From the NCBI RefSeq assembly GCF_009604425.1, contig NZ_WEGI01000005.1, positions 124,001-188,000 of the forward strand: 64,000 nucleotides of DNA. Direction: 5' to 3'. Positions within the stretch are counted from its first letter, which is position 1; each line of letters starts with the position of its first letter. Origin of the DNA: Nocardia aurantia (GTDB taxonomy: Bacteria > Actinomycetota > Actinomycetes > Mycobacteriales > Mycobacteriaceae). Below the pieces are notes generated by a model. That model did not search any database, was not told where the DNA came from, and was given only the letters and a program-made list of their open reading frames with translations. Positions 51,064 through 59,585 of this stretch are shown in pieces. The translations under genes and the position numbers were made by a program.

Positions 51064-51816
51064 ATGGGCCACACGACCGCCGCCACACCCACCGCCGCCG
51101 AGCGGGTGCGCAGCGCCTGCGCGCGCGCCGGGGCGGCAACCCTGGCCCTGCCCGGAGCCGAACCCGTTCCCACCGTGCTGCACCACGTCCGGGCCTGCGG
51201 TGACGCGGTGCTCGCGGTGCCCGCCGAGTCGGGTGCGGCCGCGGCCGCCGCGGCCTGGACCCCGGCGATGCTGGAGCTCACCGACCGGGCGCCGCTGCGG
51301 CTGCGGGAGCCGGTGCGGGCGTTGATCTGGTTGCGCGGCCGGCTGCGCGCGGTACCCGACTTCGCGCAGCGCGCGCTGGCCGCCGAGGTGGCCGCCGAGT
51401 ATCCGCATCCGGCGCTGCTCGACGTCGGCCACACCACCGTCCTGCTGCGGCTGGTCCTCGATTCCGCGGTGATGGCCGACGCGGCGGGCGCGGTGTCGGT
51501 GCCGCAGGCCGAATTGCGTACCGCCGCACCGGATCCGTTCTGGGAGCTGGAATCGGCCTGGTTACAGCACATCGACAGCGATCACGCCGAGATGGTCACC
51601 GCGCTGGCCCGGCATCTGCCGGTTCGCCTGCGCGGCGGCCGGATCCGGCCGCTGGCCGTCGACCGCTACGGCATTACGCTGCGCGTCGAGGGGCCCGAGT
51701 CGGATCACGACGTGCGGCTGCCGTTCGCCACTCCGGTCGAGGATGTGCAGTCGCTGTCGCGCGCCGTGCGCATCCTCGCGGGCTGCCCCTTTCTGAACCG
51801 CATGCGCCGGCCCTGA
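51064..51816 (+). CDS. DUF2470-domain protein, IdeR-regulated (Rv3839-like)
   Basis: A 250-residue cytoplasmic protein. The C-terminal third (about residues 155-245: WLQHIDSDHAEMV, VDRYGITLRVEG, LPFATPVEDVQSLSRAV) is the DUF2470 domain found with heme-handling HugZ-type proteins. The N-terminal part is a split-barrel-like region. ATG 51064 follows GGAGG. With the iron box upstream and the position next to pheA it corresponds to Rv3839, which is known to be repressed by IdeR. A role in heme or iron use is inferred. Confidence 0.85.
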   Translation: MGHTTAATPTAAERVRSACARAGAATLALPGAEPVPTVLHHVRACGDAVLAVPAESGAAAAAAAWTPAMLELTDRAPLRLREPVRALIWLRGRLRAVPDFAQRALAAEVAAEYPHPALLDVGHTTVLLRLVLDSAVMADAAGAVSVPQAELRTAAPDPFWELESAWLQHIDSDHAEMVTALARHLPVRLRGGRIRPLAVDRYGITLRVEGPESDHDVRLPFATPVEDVQSLSRAVRILAGCPFLNRMRRP

Positions 51817-51841
51817 TCCCGGGCCCCCTACATTGGCGGGC

Positions 51842-52630
51842 ATGGTGTCTGATTCCGCGCCCGCGTGGCCCGCGCCGACCCCCGATCGGGAGCGGTCGGC
51901 GATCCGGCTGGAGATCGTGATCGTCCTGGTCGTCACGTTCGGCCTCAGCGGTGCGAGCGCGGCGCTGTCGCTGGTGGAGAGCGCGCTGTCCCCCGGTGGC
52001 GTCGGCGGCCGGAAGGTGGCGCTGAATCCCTCCCGCGCCGAACAATCCACCATCGACCTGCTGTTCCAGTTGCTGAGCGCGCTGCGCCTGGTCGGCTGGG
52101 CCGCCCTCGGGCTGTATCTGTTGTGGCGCAGCGGAATCGGTCCGAAGCTGATCGGGCTGGCCCGGCCGCGATGGGGCGGCGACGCGCTGCCGGGGGCCGC
52201 ACTGGCCGCGCTGATCGGCCTGCCCGGGCTGGCACTGTACCTGATCGCGCACGCGCTGGGCCTCAGCGTCACCATCGTGCCGAGTTCGCTGGGCGACCAC
52301 TGGTGGCGGCTGCCGGCGCTGGTGGTGTCCGCGATCGCCAACGCGGTCGCCGAGGAGGTGCTGGTGGTCGGCTATCTGATCAGCCGGCTCCGGGCACTGG
52401 ACTGGTCACCGCGGCGATCACTGCTGGCCTCGGCGGTGTTGCGCGGCAGTTATCACCTCTACCAGGGGCTCGGCGGCGGGCTCGGCAATCTCGTGATGGG
52501 TGTGATCTTCGGCGGCTACTGGCAGCGGACCACGCGGTTGTGGCCGCTGGTCCTGGCCCACGCGACCATCGATACCGTCGCCTACATCGGCTACACGGTG
52601 CTGCACGGGCACGTGTCCTGGCTACCCTGA
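51842..52630 (+). CDS. CPBP-family intramembrane metalloprotease
   Basis: A 262-residue membrane protein with six or seven helices. The CPBP/ABI motifs are EEVLVVGYL (Glu-Glu; the usual Arg is Tyr), LRGSYHLYQGLGG (His) and HATID (His), in the expected order. The family includes Rce1-type proteases and bacteriocin-immunity proteins; its target here is unknown. ATG 51842 has GGCGGG upstream. Confidence 0.87.
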   Translation: MVSDSAPAWPAPTPDRERSAIRLEIVIVLVVTFGLSGASAALSLVESALSPGGVGGRKVALNPSRAEQSTIDLLFQLLSALRLVGWAALGLYLLWRSGIGPKLIGLARPRWGGDALPGAALAALIGLPGLALYLIAHALGLSVTIVPSSLGDHWWRLPALVVSAIANAVAEEVLVVGYLISRLRALDWSPRRSLLASAVLRGSYHLYQGLGGGLGNLVMGVIFGGYWQRTTRLWPLVLAHATIDTVAYIGYTVLHGHVSWLP

Positions 52631-52720
52631 ACCGGCGTTCCCGCTGGTCGCCACCGGCCCCTCGAGGCCGTCGCATCGACTTCGACCGCACCGGCGGCGG
52701 CATCAGTAGCATCGGTGAGG

Positions 52721-54163
52721 ATGAACGGCGAAGACCCCAGGCGCAATGCACGGACACGCCGGGTGCCGCCGTCCGGCCAGCCCGGGTCGGATCGGCCTGC
52801 CCCCGATCGGTGGCCGCCCGACGAGGTGCCGGCCCGGCCCGCCCCCGAGCCGACGCAGGTCATGCGTCGCCGGCAATCGGATTCCCCGCTGGCCTATTCC
52901 GCGGTCCCGCAGCCGCCCCGATCAGATCGGCAGCCGCCGCGCACCCCGAATCGCGGTGGGCCGCCGCCGAATCGCCGGCCTGCTCCGCCGGCGGGCGGCC
53001 CGGGGCAGGATCCGCGGCACGGATCCGGGTACGCCGGGCAGGGCGAACCGCGGCGGTCGGAATACGACCGGTCGGAGCAGGCGGCATACGACCGATCGGG
53101 GCGAGCCGCGCAGCATCCGCCGGGCCGCGGCACGCCGGGTGAAGCGCGGCGCGGGTGGCGCAATCCGCCGCCGGGCTCGCCGCAGGCCGCGGTCGCGCCA
53201 CGGCGGCGCCGGCGACCGCGCTGGGGCCGGCGACTGCTCATCCTGCTGCTGATCCTGATCGTGACGCCGATCGCCGCGCTGATCTATCTGGACGGCACGC
53301 TCACCCGTATCGACGCCCTGGGCGGCTACTCGAAGCGAGTCGGTGACACACCGGGCACGAACTGGCTGCTCGCCGGATCGGACAGCCGCGCCGGCCTCAC
53401 CTCCGCGCAGGAGGCGCAGCTGACGACCGGCAGCGCCGCCGATGCCGGCGGCGAGCGCAGCGACACCATGATGCTGGTCCACATCCCGAAGTCGGGACAG
53501 ACGACGATCGTCAGCCTGCCGCGCGATTCGTACGTGAGCATTCCGGGCCACGGCAGGGACAAACTCAACGCCGCCTTCTCCCTCGGCGGCCCGAAGTTGT
53601 TGTCGCAGACGGTCGAAATCGCCACGGGGCTGCACATCGACCATTTCGCGAAGATCGGCTTCGGCGGCTTCGCGGGGCTGGTCGACGCGGTCGGCGGTAT
53701 CGACATGTGCCTGCCGCGGCCGATGAACGATCCGCTGGCCGGTATCGATCTGCCCGCGGGCTGTCAGCGCCTGGACGGGACGAAGGCACTCGGCTTCGTG
53801 CGCAGCCGCGCCACCGCCCTCGCCGACCTGGACCGGATGAACGATCAGCGGTTGTTCCTGGCCGCGCTGCTGAAGAAGTCGACCAGCGCGTCCACGCTGG
53901 CCAATCCGTTCCGGCTGTGGTCGCTGGCGCACGGAGCCGCCGGCGCGGTCCAGGTGGACCACGGCGATCATCTGTGGGACCTGGCCCGGCTCGGCTGGGC
54001 GCTGCGCGGCGGCGCGATCGCGACGACCGTGCCGATCGGCGGTTTCGAAGACGTGTCCGGCAGCGGCAACGTGCTGCTGTGGGACCACGACCGGGCCACC
54101 ACGTTCTTCGGCGACCTGGCCGCCGACCGCCCGCTCCCGCCCGAGCTGATCACGGCCGGCTGA
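52721..54163 (+). CDS. LytR-CpsA-Psr (LCP) family wall-polymer ligase
   Basis: A 480-residue protein with a Pro/Arg-rich cytoplasmic N-terminus (about 165 residues), one membrane helix (LLILLLILIVTPIAALIYL) and the extracellular LCP domain: VSLPRDSYVSIPGHG, DKLNAAFSLGG, AVGGIDMCLP and the Arg-rich FVRSRATALADLDRMNDQR. In this group LCP enzymes join arabinogalactan to peptidoglycan. ATG 52721 is chosen; GTG 52715 is an alternative. The gene ends beside a large inverted repeat. Confidence 0.92.
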   Translation: MNGEDPRRNARTRRVPPSGQPGSDRPAPDRWPPDEVPARPAPEPTQVMRRRQSDSPLAYSAVPQPPRSDRQPPRTPNRGGPPPNRRPAPPAGGPGQDPRHGSGYAGQGEPRRSEYDRSEQAAYDRSGRAAQHPPGRGTPGEARRGWRNPPPGSPQAAVAPRRRRRPRWGRRLLILLLILIVTPIAALIYLDGTLTRIDALGGYSKRVGDTPGTNWLLAGSDSRAGLTSAQEAQLTTGSAADAGGERSDTMMLVHIPKSGQTTIVSLPRDSYVSIPGHGRDKLNAAFSLGGPKLLSQTVEIATGLHIDHFAKIGFGGFAGLVDAVGGIDMCLPRPMNDPLAGIDLPAGCQRLDGTKALGFVRSRATALADLDRMNDQRLFLAALLKKSTSASTLANPFRLWSLAHGAAGAVQVDHGDHLWDLARLGWALRGGAIATTVPIGGFEDVSGSGNVLLWDHDRATTFFGDLAADRPLPPELITAG

Positions 54164-54165
54164 CG

Positions 54166-54324
54166 CGGCCGCCGAGCCGTCCGACACGGGGTGACCCCGA
54201 CTCGAGCCGGGTGCGGCGGCCGGCGCACCGGTTCGACAAGGGATGACCCCGACGCGAGCCGGCTGAGGTGGCAGGCGCACCGGTTCGACGCGGGGTCACC
54301 CCGTGTCGGACGGCTCGGCGGCCG
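54166..54324. repeat. 34-bp perfect inverted repeat around two ~52-bp direct repeats
   Basis: Arms at 54166-54199 and 54291-54324 are perfect complements over 34 bp, separated by 91 bp. The inner part has two similar units, starting GACCCCGA at 54193 and 54245 (52 bp apart), each running through CGAGCCGG and GGCGCACCGGTTCGAC. It lies between two convergent genes (stops at 54163 and 54335), so it could act as a two-way terminator, or be a small mobile repeat. Confidence 0.88.
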
Positions 54325-54334
54325 GCGAACCGGC

Positions 54335-55258
54335 TCAGCGCAGGGTGATCTGACGCGACCGCAGGCCGTCGCGCGAACGGCGCTCGTCGGCGGTCAGCGG
54401 CGTGTCGGTGGCCAGGGCCTCGACCAGCCTGGTCCCGAATTCGGCTGCCGCCGTGACCCATTCGGTGGGGTGCCGTTCCTGGTCCAGATCGAACACCGGG
54501 ACCAGCAGCCCGTGCGTGCGGAAGGAACCGGCGAACCGGGAGCCCTCACCGAGGTGCAGGCCGCCCGCGGCGTGCACCCGGGCCAGCGCCAGCATGACGT
54601 CGTCCTCGGCCTCCGGCCGGATCCAGCGCAGGTGCGCCCGCTCCCCGGCATCCACCCACCAGGCCGCGCCGACCGCGTCGGCGCCGAGTTCGAGCCGCGC
54701 CGACGGCATGATCGCGCGGTTGGCCTGCTCGATGGTGGCGGCCACCTGTGCGTCGGGCTGCACGCCGGCCGGCACCCACCAGTTGAAGTCGGGGTGCACG
54801 GTGAGGTCGAGGCTCGCGCCCGGATCGATCACCTCGGTCAGGGCCGGTGCGGTGATCTCGGCCTCGGCCACGGAGTTCAGCGAGCCGCCCGGCTCGGCGG
54901 ACTGGGTCCAGAGGATGGCCGCGGCCAGATCCGCGGCCGGGTCGGCGGACTGGTGCTGGACCTGGGCGCCGACGAATCCGATCGGCTCCGCGCCGGCCCG
55001 CACCAGCGCGGCCACCGCACCGGGCAGCACGGTGGCGAGGGTGACCGGCCGATCGCCCTGGGCGCCCGGGGCCAGCTTCAGCGTTGCCGTCGCCGAGGGC
55101 ACGAACTCGCGGAGCGCGACCAGATCGCACTCGGCGGCCAGCCCGGCGAACGGGCGGGTCACGGTCTGCGCCGCCTGTTCCTGCGCCGCCCGGCGCTCGG
55201 CGAGCCGCTGTGCCCGGTTGCTGTCGGGCTTGGGACTGTTGCGCTTGCTTTTACCCAC
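54335..55258 (-). CDS. DUF5926-family protein
   Basis: A 307-residue cytoplasmic protein with a Lys/Arg-rich start (MGKSKRNSPKPDSNRAQRLAERRAAQEQAA) and an all-domain DUF5926 body (ALREFVPSATATLKL, ILWTQSAEPGGSLNS, DFNWWVPAGVQPDAQV). It is common in actinobacteria and of unknown function. GTG 55258. It lies downstream of glpQ on the same strand, with a 174-bp gap. Confidence 0.8.
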   Translation of the reverse strand: MGKSKRNSPKPDSNRAQRLAERRAAQEQAAQTVTRPFAGLAAECDLVALREFVPSATATLKLAPGAQGDRPVTLATVLPGAVAALVRAGAEPIGFVGAQVQHQSADPAADLAAAILWTQSAEPGGSLNSVAEAEITAPALTEVIDPGASLDLTVHPDFNWWVPAGVQPDAQVAATIEQANRAIMPSARLELGADAVGAAWWVDAGERAHLRWIRPEAEDDVMLALARVHAAGGLHLGEGSRFAGSFRTHGLLVPVFDLDQERHPTEWVTAAAEFGTRLVEALATDTPLTADERRSRDGLRSRQITLR

Positions 55259-55432
55259 GAACGCAGAAAATACAGTGTCGGCGCCGCGACCGTGCGCAAC
55301 CCCTCGTCAAGGCCGGCCGACTCGCCGACGGTGGCGCCGGTCCGCCGGGTGCCGCAAGGCGCCGCGCCCGGCGATCGAACACGAGTGGAGACCTGGCTGC
55401 CGTATCCACCGGCGCGTCGGATTCGGCTCGGC

Positions 55433-56200
55433 TCAGACCGCGTCGAGTACGGCCTTGGTCCGGCCCGGGTGATTGGTCGCGATCCAGCTGACGCCCAGGT
55501 CGGCGCACAGCTTGACATCGGCCGCATCGTCGACGGTCCAGCAGTAGGTGGCGCGCCCGGCGGCGGCCGCCTTGTCGACCAGGTCCGGATGTTCGCGCAG
55601 CGTCTTGACCGAGGGGCCGACGGCGGTGGCGCCCACGGTGGTCGCCGCGCTGCCACCGAGATAACGGGACGACTCGCCCAGCAGCACGGTCGGCAACAGC
55701 GGCGCGGCGCGGCGGATGCGCCAGACCGCGGTGGCGGCGAAGGACATCACCACCGCCCGGGAGTGGTCGGCCGAGGCGGGGGTGGCGATGCCGAACCGCT
55801 GCAACTCGGCGAGCAGCTTGTTCTCCACCAGCGCGCCATAGCGCACCGGATGTTTGGTCTCGATGAAGAGTTTGCTCGGCTGACTGCGCCAATCCAGCAC
55901 CAGCGTGATCAACTCGCTCAGGGTCAGTACCGGTGAGGGCTCCGCGGCGGTGCCGAAGTTCAGCTCCTTCAACTCGTCCAGGCTCATCTCGCTGACCAGG
56001 CCGGTGCCGTCGGAGGTGCGGTCGACCGTGCGGTCGTGCACGCACACCAGATGACCGTCACGGGTCAGCCGGATGTCGCATTCCAATCCGGCGGCGCCCT
56101 CCTGCAGGGCCAGCTCGTACGCGGCCAGGGTGTGCTCCGGGCGTACTCCGGACGCGCCACGATGCGCGACCACGAACGGCGCGCGATTGCCCCCGCTCAC
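55433..56200 (-). CDS. glpQ: Glycerophosphodiester phosphodiesterase
   Basis: This enzyme splits glycerophosphodiesters into glycerol-3-phosphate and an alcohol. The 255-residue protein has the GDPD active-site blocks AHRGASGVRPEHT, LECDIRLTRDGHLVCVHD and ETKHP near the middle. No signal peptide is seen, so it should act in the cytoplasm. GTG 56200 overlaps the stop of the DUF4328 gene (GTGA). The pair matches Rv3842c (glpQ1) and Rv3843c. Confidence 0.95.
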   Translation of the reverse strand: MSGGNRAPFVVAHRGASGVRPEHTLAAYELALQEGAAGLECDIRLTRDGHLVCVHDRTVDRTSDGTGLVSEMSLDELKELNFGTAAEPSPVLTLSELITLVLDWRSQPSKLFIETKHPVRYGALVENKLLAELQRFGIATPASADHSRAVVMSFAATAVWRIRRAAPLLPTVLLGESSRYLGGSAATTVGATAVGPSVKTLREHPDLVDKAAAAGRATYCWTVDDAADVKLCADLGVSWIATNHPGRTKAVLDAV

Positions 56201-57267
56201 TTCGCCATGACCTCCTCCTGCTCCGCGGTGCCGGGCGCGGCACCCGTCGCGGCACGATCATCCCCGACCTCGGCCTCCGGCGCGCGACCGGCGGCTTCCC
56301 CGGTCCGGTGGACCGGTTCGATCAGGACCGCGGCGGGACCGGTGGCGGGCACCCAGCGCTGCGGCTGCCGCTTGCGACCGCGCAGGTCACGGCCCTCGCA
56401 GCGCCGTACCACCCACAGCGAGAGCAGCGCGACCGCCGCGGCCGCCAGATCCGTCCAGGCGCTGAGCATCACACCGTCGGCGCGCGCCTGCAGCGAATCG
56501 GCGGCATGCCAGCACAGCGCGGCGACCACGAGGACGCCGTCGAGAATCCAGGCGCACCACCAGATCCGCACCGCCCGCAACGCGCGGGGGTCGGTGCGCC
56601 GGGCCAGTTCGGTGAGGAAGACCCCCGGCCACAGCAGGTTGACCACGGGAATCAGACAGCCGCACAGCAACATCGGCACCGGCCACGGATCTCGTTCGCC
56701 CGCCGCGGCGTAGGCCGCGCGCCGTACCCGGATCAGCCAGCCGACCAGGGCGACCGCGGTGACCAGCGCGGTGAGCAGCGCGAATCCGGCCAGCAGGTAC
56801 AGCGATACGTCCGACACCACCAGCAGCGCCTGCGGAATCAACCGGGTGCGATTGCGCAACAGGATAAGGTAGCGGCCGATCTCGGCCACGGCGGCCAGGG
56901 CGAACAACACGGCGGTGAGGACCAGCAGTCCGGCGACCCGATCGGCGAGCCGCGCGAGCCGGCCGCGCTCCTGCCGCGCCGGCTCCGGCGAAGCGTCCCG
57001 CAGCCCCCAGCGCGGCATGTCGGGATAGCCGGGGGTACCGCCCGGAGCCGGAACCGGCGGCCGGGCGCCGCCGGGACGCGGCCGCCGACCGGGCGGGCGG
57101 GCCACCCAGCGGTAGTTGCGCCGCTCGGGCGGCGCGTCGACCGGGCCCGGGGACAACAGCACGCCGCGGCAGCGCGGGCACCAGTGCATCGGGGCGCCCT
57201 GGACGGCCCAGCGCGACCCGCATCGCGCACAGGGCTGTACCACGGCGCCGCTGCCCGGGGCGCCCAT
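56197..57267 (-). CDS. DUF4328 membrane protein with N-terminal zinc ribbon (Rv3843c-like)
   Basis: A 356-residue membrane protein. The N-terminus has a zinc ribbon (CARCG and CPRCRG), then a Pro/Arg-rich stretch and about six membrane helices (LLVLTAVLFALAAVAE and others) typical of DUF4328, and a disordered C-terminus. ATG 57267 overlaps the rhodanese stop by one base (TGATG). The three genes rhodanese, DUF4328 and glpQ are translationally coupled. Confidence 0.87.
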   Translation of the reverse strand: MGAPGSGAVVQPCARCGSRWAVQGAPMHWCPRCRGVLLSPGPVDAPPERRNYRWVARPPGRRPRPGGARPPVPAPGGTPGYPDMPRWGLRDASPEPARQERGRLARLADRVAGLLVLTAVLFALAAVAEIGRYLILLRNRTRLIPQALLVVSDVSLYLLAGFALLTALVTAVALVGWLIRVRRAAYAAAGERDPWPVPMLLCGCLIPVVNLLWPGVFLTELARRTDPRALRAVRIWWCAWILDGVLVVAALCWHAADSLQARADGVMLSAWTDLAAAAVALLSLWVVRRCEGRDLRGRKRQPQRWVPATGPAAVLIEPVHRTGEAAGRAPEAEVGDDRAATGAAPGTAEQEEVMAK

Positions 57268-57650
57268 CAGTAGACCTTCGCCGCGTGGTCGCCGGCGCCG
57301 GTCAGCGGCCGGCCCGCGCCCTGCCAGGCGACCATGCCGCCGAGCACGTCGACCGCGTCGAAGCCGAAGTGCGTCAGATATCGCACGATCTGCAGGGAGC
57401 GACCGCCCTGGCGGCAGACCACGTAGATCTCGGTGCCCGCGTCGAGTTCTCCGAGCCGGGCCGGGACGTCGTTCATGGGAATGTGCACGGCGCCGGGCGC
57501 GTGACCGAGCTGCCATTCGTCGTCCTCCCGGACGTCGAGCAGCAGGCGGGCCGGCGGGGTGGCCGCGGTGCCGGATCCGGCGGGCGCCGCGGTGTCGAAT
57601 TCGGCCGGCACGGCCTCGATCGGCACGGACGGAATCTCGGAGCTCGTCAC
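57267..57650 (-). CDS. Rhodanese-domain protein
   Basis: A 127-residue single-domain rhodanese. LLLDVREDDEW, GHAPGAVHIP and the active-site loop VCRQGGRS (Cys79) are complete, so it should carry sulfane sulfur. GTG 57650 has a modest GGCAGGATC upstream. The DnaA-box cluster lies about 60 bp before its start. Confidence 0.9.
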   Translation of the reverse strand: MTSSEIPSVPIEAVPAEFDTAAPAGSGTAATPPARLLLDVREDDEWQLGHAPGAVHIPMNDVPARLGELDAGTEIYVVCRQGGRSLQIVRYLTHFGFDAVDVLGGMVAWQGAGRPLTGAGDHAAKVY

Positions 57651-57963
57651 GGCTTCGATCCTGCCACGCCCGACCACCGAAGCCGAGGGTTCGGGGCCCC
57701 TCGAAAACCGGTTATGCACAGTGTCCACAACCTTATCCACAGGTTGAGGGTGAGCATTCGGCCCGTCGGCGGGCCATCGGCCCGGGATGAAGAGCGGGCG
57801 ATCGATCCGGGACTCCCCTCCTCCTATCCCGGAGCAATCGCCCGCCGAATACTTGGACGGGGTGCGGGACCGTTCGGTTCCCGTGACTTCCGAAAATCCG
57901 ACAACACTTCCGAAGCCGCGGAAATGCGGGATCCGGCCCGGTGACGTCGGTAGCCTTGCCCCC
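57651..57963. other. Divergent intergenic region with DnaA boxes
   Basis: This 313-bp stretch separates the rhodanese gene from the gene at 57964. Its notable content is three DnaA-type nonamers at 57712-57741. The remainder shows no clear gene. Confidence 0.6.
57712..57741 (+). promoter_or_regulatory. Cluster of three DnaA-type boxes
   Basis: TTATGCACA (57712-57720), GTGTCCACA (57721-57729) and TTATCCACA (57733-57741) lie in one orientation within 30 bp. The first and third match TTATNCACA exactly; the second differs by one base from the actinobacterial TTGTCCACA. Confidence 0.8.
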
Positions 57964-58575
57964 ATGGAAGCGACCAGGGGGCTACTCGACGACCTCGATA
58001 CCGCCGGGCTGAACATGGCACTTTCCGAGGCGACCTGCCGCGCGGTCGCCGTAGATGTCGCAAACGCCCGGTTACATCTGGAGCTGGAGGTGCTCAGTCT
58101 CCCCCTGGACGGTCCGCCGCCGGAGGATCCCGTCATCCAGCTGGCCCTCACCGGTGTCAGCCGGGTCGCCGCGTCGCTGCGTGTCCAGTACTGGGACGAG
58201 ATCGATCCCCAGGTGCTGCCGCTGACCCTGGACGGCCTCGGCGAGGCCACCGCCGGTTTCGGCGGCGCCACCCTGCACGGCTGGGAGTTCATCGACACCG
58301 ACGACAGCGGCTGGTCGCTGTGGCGGGAGTTGCTCAGTTTCGACACCACCGTGAGCGACGCCCCCGTACGCCACGTCCTGGAGTTCAGTCAGCAGGAGGG
58401 CGCCGATCCGCGCGAGCTGGACGTACGGGTGTGGTTCGAGGGCGTCGAGGTCGCCACCCGCGAGGGCCTGCCGGTGTCGCTACCGGAATTCATCGCCGGC
58501 AGCCGGCGCTGGTGGAAGGCGCACGACGCCTGCGATCCACGCACCATGCTCCCGGATGTGGCCCCGCCCATGTGA
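57964..58575 (+). CDS. Hypothetical protein
   Basis: A 203-residue acidic protein without signal peptide or membrane helices. Features are ARLHLELEVLSLPL, ATLHGWEFIDTDDSGW and FIAGSRRWWKAHDACDP. I do not recognise a family. ATG 57964; the open frame to 57787 has no better start. It lies upstream of sodA in the same direction with a 174-bp gap. Confidence 0.75.
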   Translation: MEATRGLLDDLDTAGLNMALSEATCRAVAVDVANARLHLELEVLSLPLDGPPPEDPVIQLALTGVSRVAASLRVQYWDEIDPQVLPLTLDGLGEATAGFGGATLHGWEFIDTDDSGWSLWRELLSFDTTVSDAPVRHVLEFSQQEGADPRELDVRVWFEGVEVATREGLPVSLPEFIAGSRRWWKAHDACDPRTMLPDVAPPM

Positions 58576-58749
58576 TTTCGGGCACTCGGGCCGATACCGC
58601 CGCCCGAGCGCGGAAGATCGCGACCGCCACCGGCCGGAATGGAGGGGCGCGGCCCCGAGTTGCACGGGAGCGGGTGTACGAATGATGGTTGGGTGCGCTC
58701 GAACCCATACGACCGAGCGCACACGGCCCGACATCAAGGAAGGGACATC

Positions 58750-59373
58750 GTGGCTGAGTACACGCTGCCAGATCTGGATTACGACTACGGCGCCCTGGAG
58801 CCGCACATCTCCGGGCAGATCAACGAGATCCACCATTCCAAGCATCACGCCGCCTACGTGGCCGGGGTCAACACGGCGGTCGAGAAGCTGGAGGCGGCCC
58901 GGGAGGCCGGCGATCACGGCGCCATCTTCCTGAACGAGAAGAACCTCGCCTTCCATCTGGGTGGCCACGTCAACCACTCGATCTGGTGGAAGAACCTGTC
59001 CCCCAACGGCGGTGACAAGCCGGTCGGCGACCTGGCCGCCGCGATCGACGACCAGTTCGGTTCGTTCGACAAGTTCCGCGCGCAGTTCTCCGCGGCCGCC
59101 AACGGCCTGCAGGGTTCCGGCTGGGCCGTGCTGGGGTACGACACCCTGGGCCAGAAGCTGCTGACCTTCCAGCTGTACGACCAGCAGGCCAACGTGCCGC
59201 TGGGCATCATCCCGCTGCTGCAGGTCGACATGTGGGAGCACGCCTTCTACCTGCAGTACAAGAACGTCAAGGCCGACTATGTGACCGCCTTCTGGAACGT
59301 GGTCAACTGGGCCGACGTCCAGGAGCGCTTCGCCCGGGCCGTCTCGCAGGGCAAGGGCCTCGTCTTCGGCTGA
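58750..59373 (+). CDS. sodA: Superoxide dismutase (Mn/Fe family, Mn-type residue)
   Basis: SodA turns superoxide into hydrogen peroxide and oxygen. The 207-residue protein has metal ligands His28, His76, Asp160 and His164 ([19 protein letters not shown]). Residue 145 is Gln (LYDQQ), where M. tuberculosis FeSOD has His; this suggests manganese preference. There is no signal peptide, as in mycobacteria, where it is found outside cells. GTG 58750 follows AAGGAAGGG. A terminator hairpin follows. Confidence 0.98.
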   Translation: MAEYTLPDLDYDYGALEPHISGQINEIHHSKHHAAYVAGVNTAVEKLEAAREAGDHGAIFLNEKNLAFHLGGHVNHSIWWKNLSPNGGDKPVGDLAAAIDDQFGSFDKFRAQFSAAANGLQGSGWAVLGYDTLGQKLLTFQLYDQQANVPLGIIPLLQVDMWEHAFYLQYKNVKADYVTAFWNVVNWADVQERFARAVSQGKGLVFG

Positions 59374-59396
59374 TCCGCCGACGAGTACACACCGGC

Positions 59397-59429
59397 GAGC
59401 CCGGATCCTCTCCGTGAGGGTCCGGGCTC
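59397..59429 (+). terminator. sodA terminator
   Basis: A 14-bp stem (one G-U pair) with loop TCCGT starts GAGCCCGGA and ends TCCGGGCTC, followed by GTTCGTGTTTCG. It lies 23 bp after the sodA stop. Confidence 0.85.
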
Positions 59430-59585
59430 GTTCGTGTTTCGGCGGGGTTACCAGCGAAATTGGCACTCTCCGGGACTTGTGTGCCAGGCATTGTCCGAGG
59501 CATTCTCGGGTACCCAGTGATCATCGGCGACGCGTTCGCCACATGCGGACCGCCGCCGGGTCGACTCGGCTTCGGGAGGTCCACG

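Noticed and set aside
51865..53142. 425-codon plus-strand frame across two genes
   Set aside because: It is out of frame with the CPBP and LCP genes, which have clear motifs; it is a GC-driven shadow.
52922..54280. 452-codon minus-strand frame opposite the LCP gene
   Set aside because: Antisense to a well-supported LCP domain and enters the inverted repeat.
57712..57741. Chromosome origin (oriC)
   Set aside because: Only three boxes, no AT-rich unwinding region, and no dnaA, dnaN or rpmH next to it.
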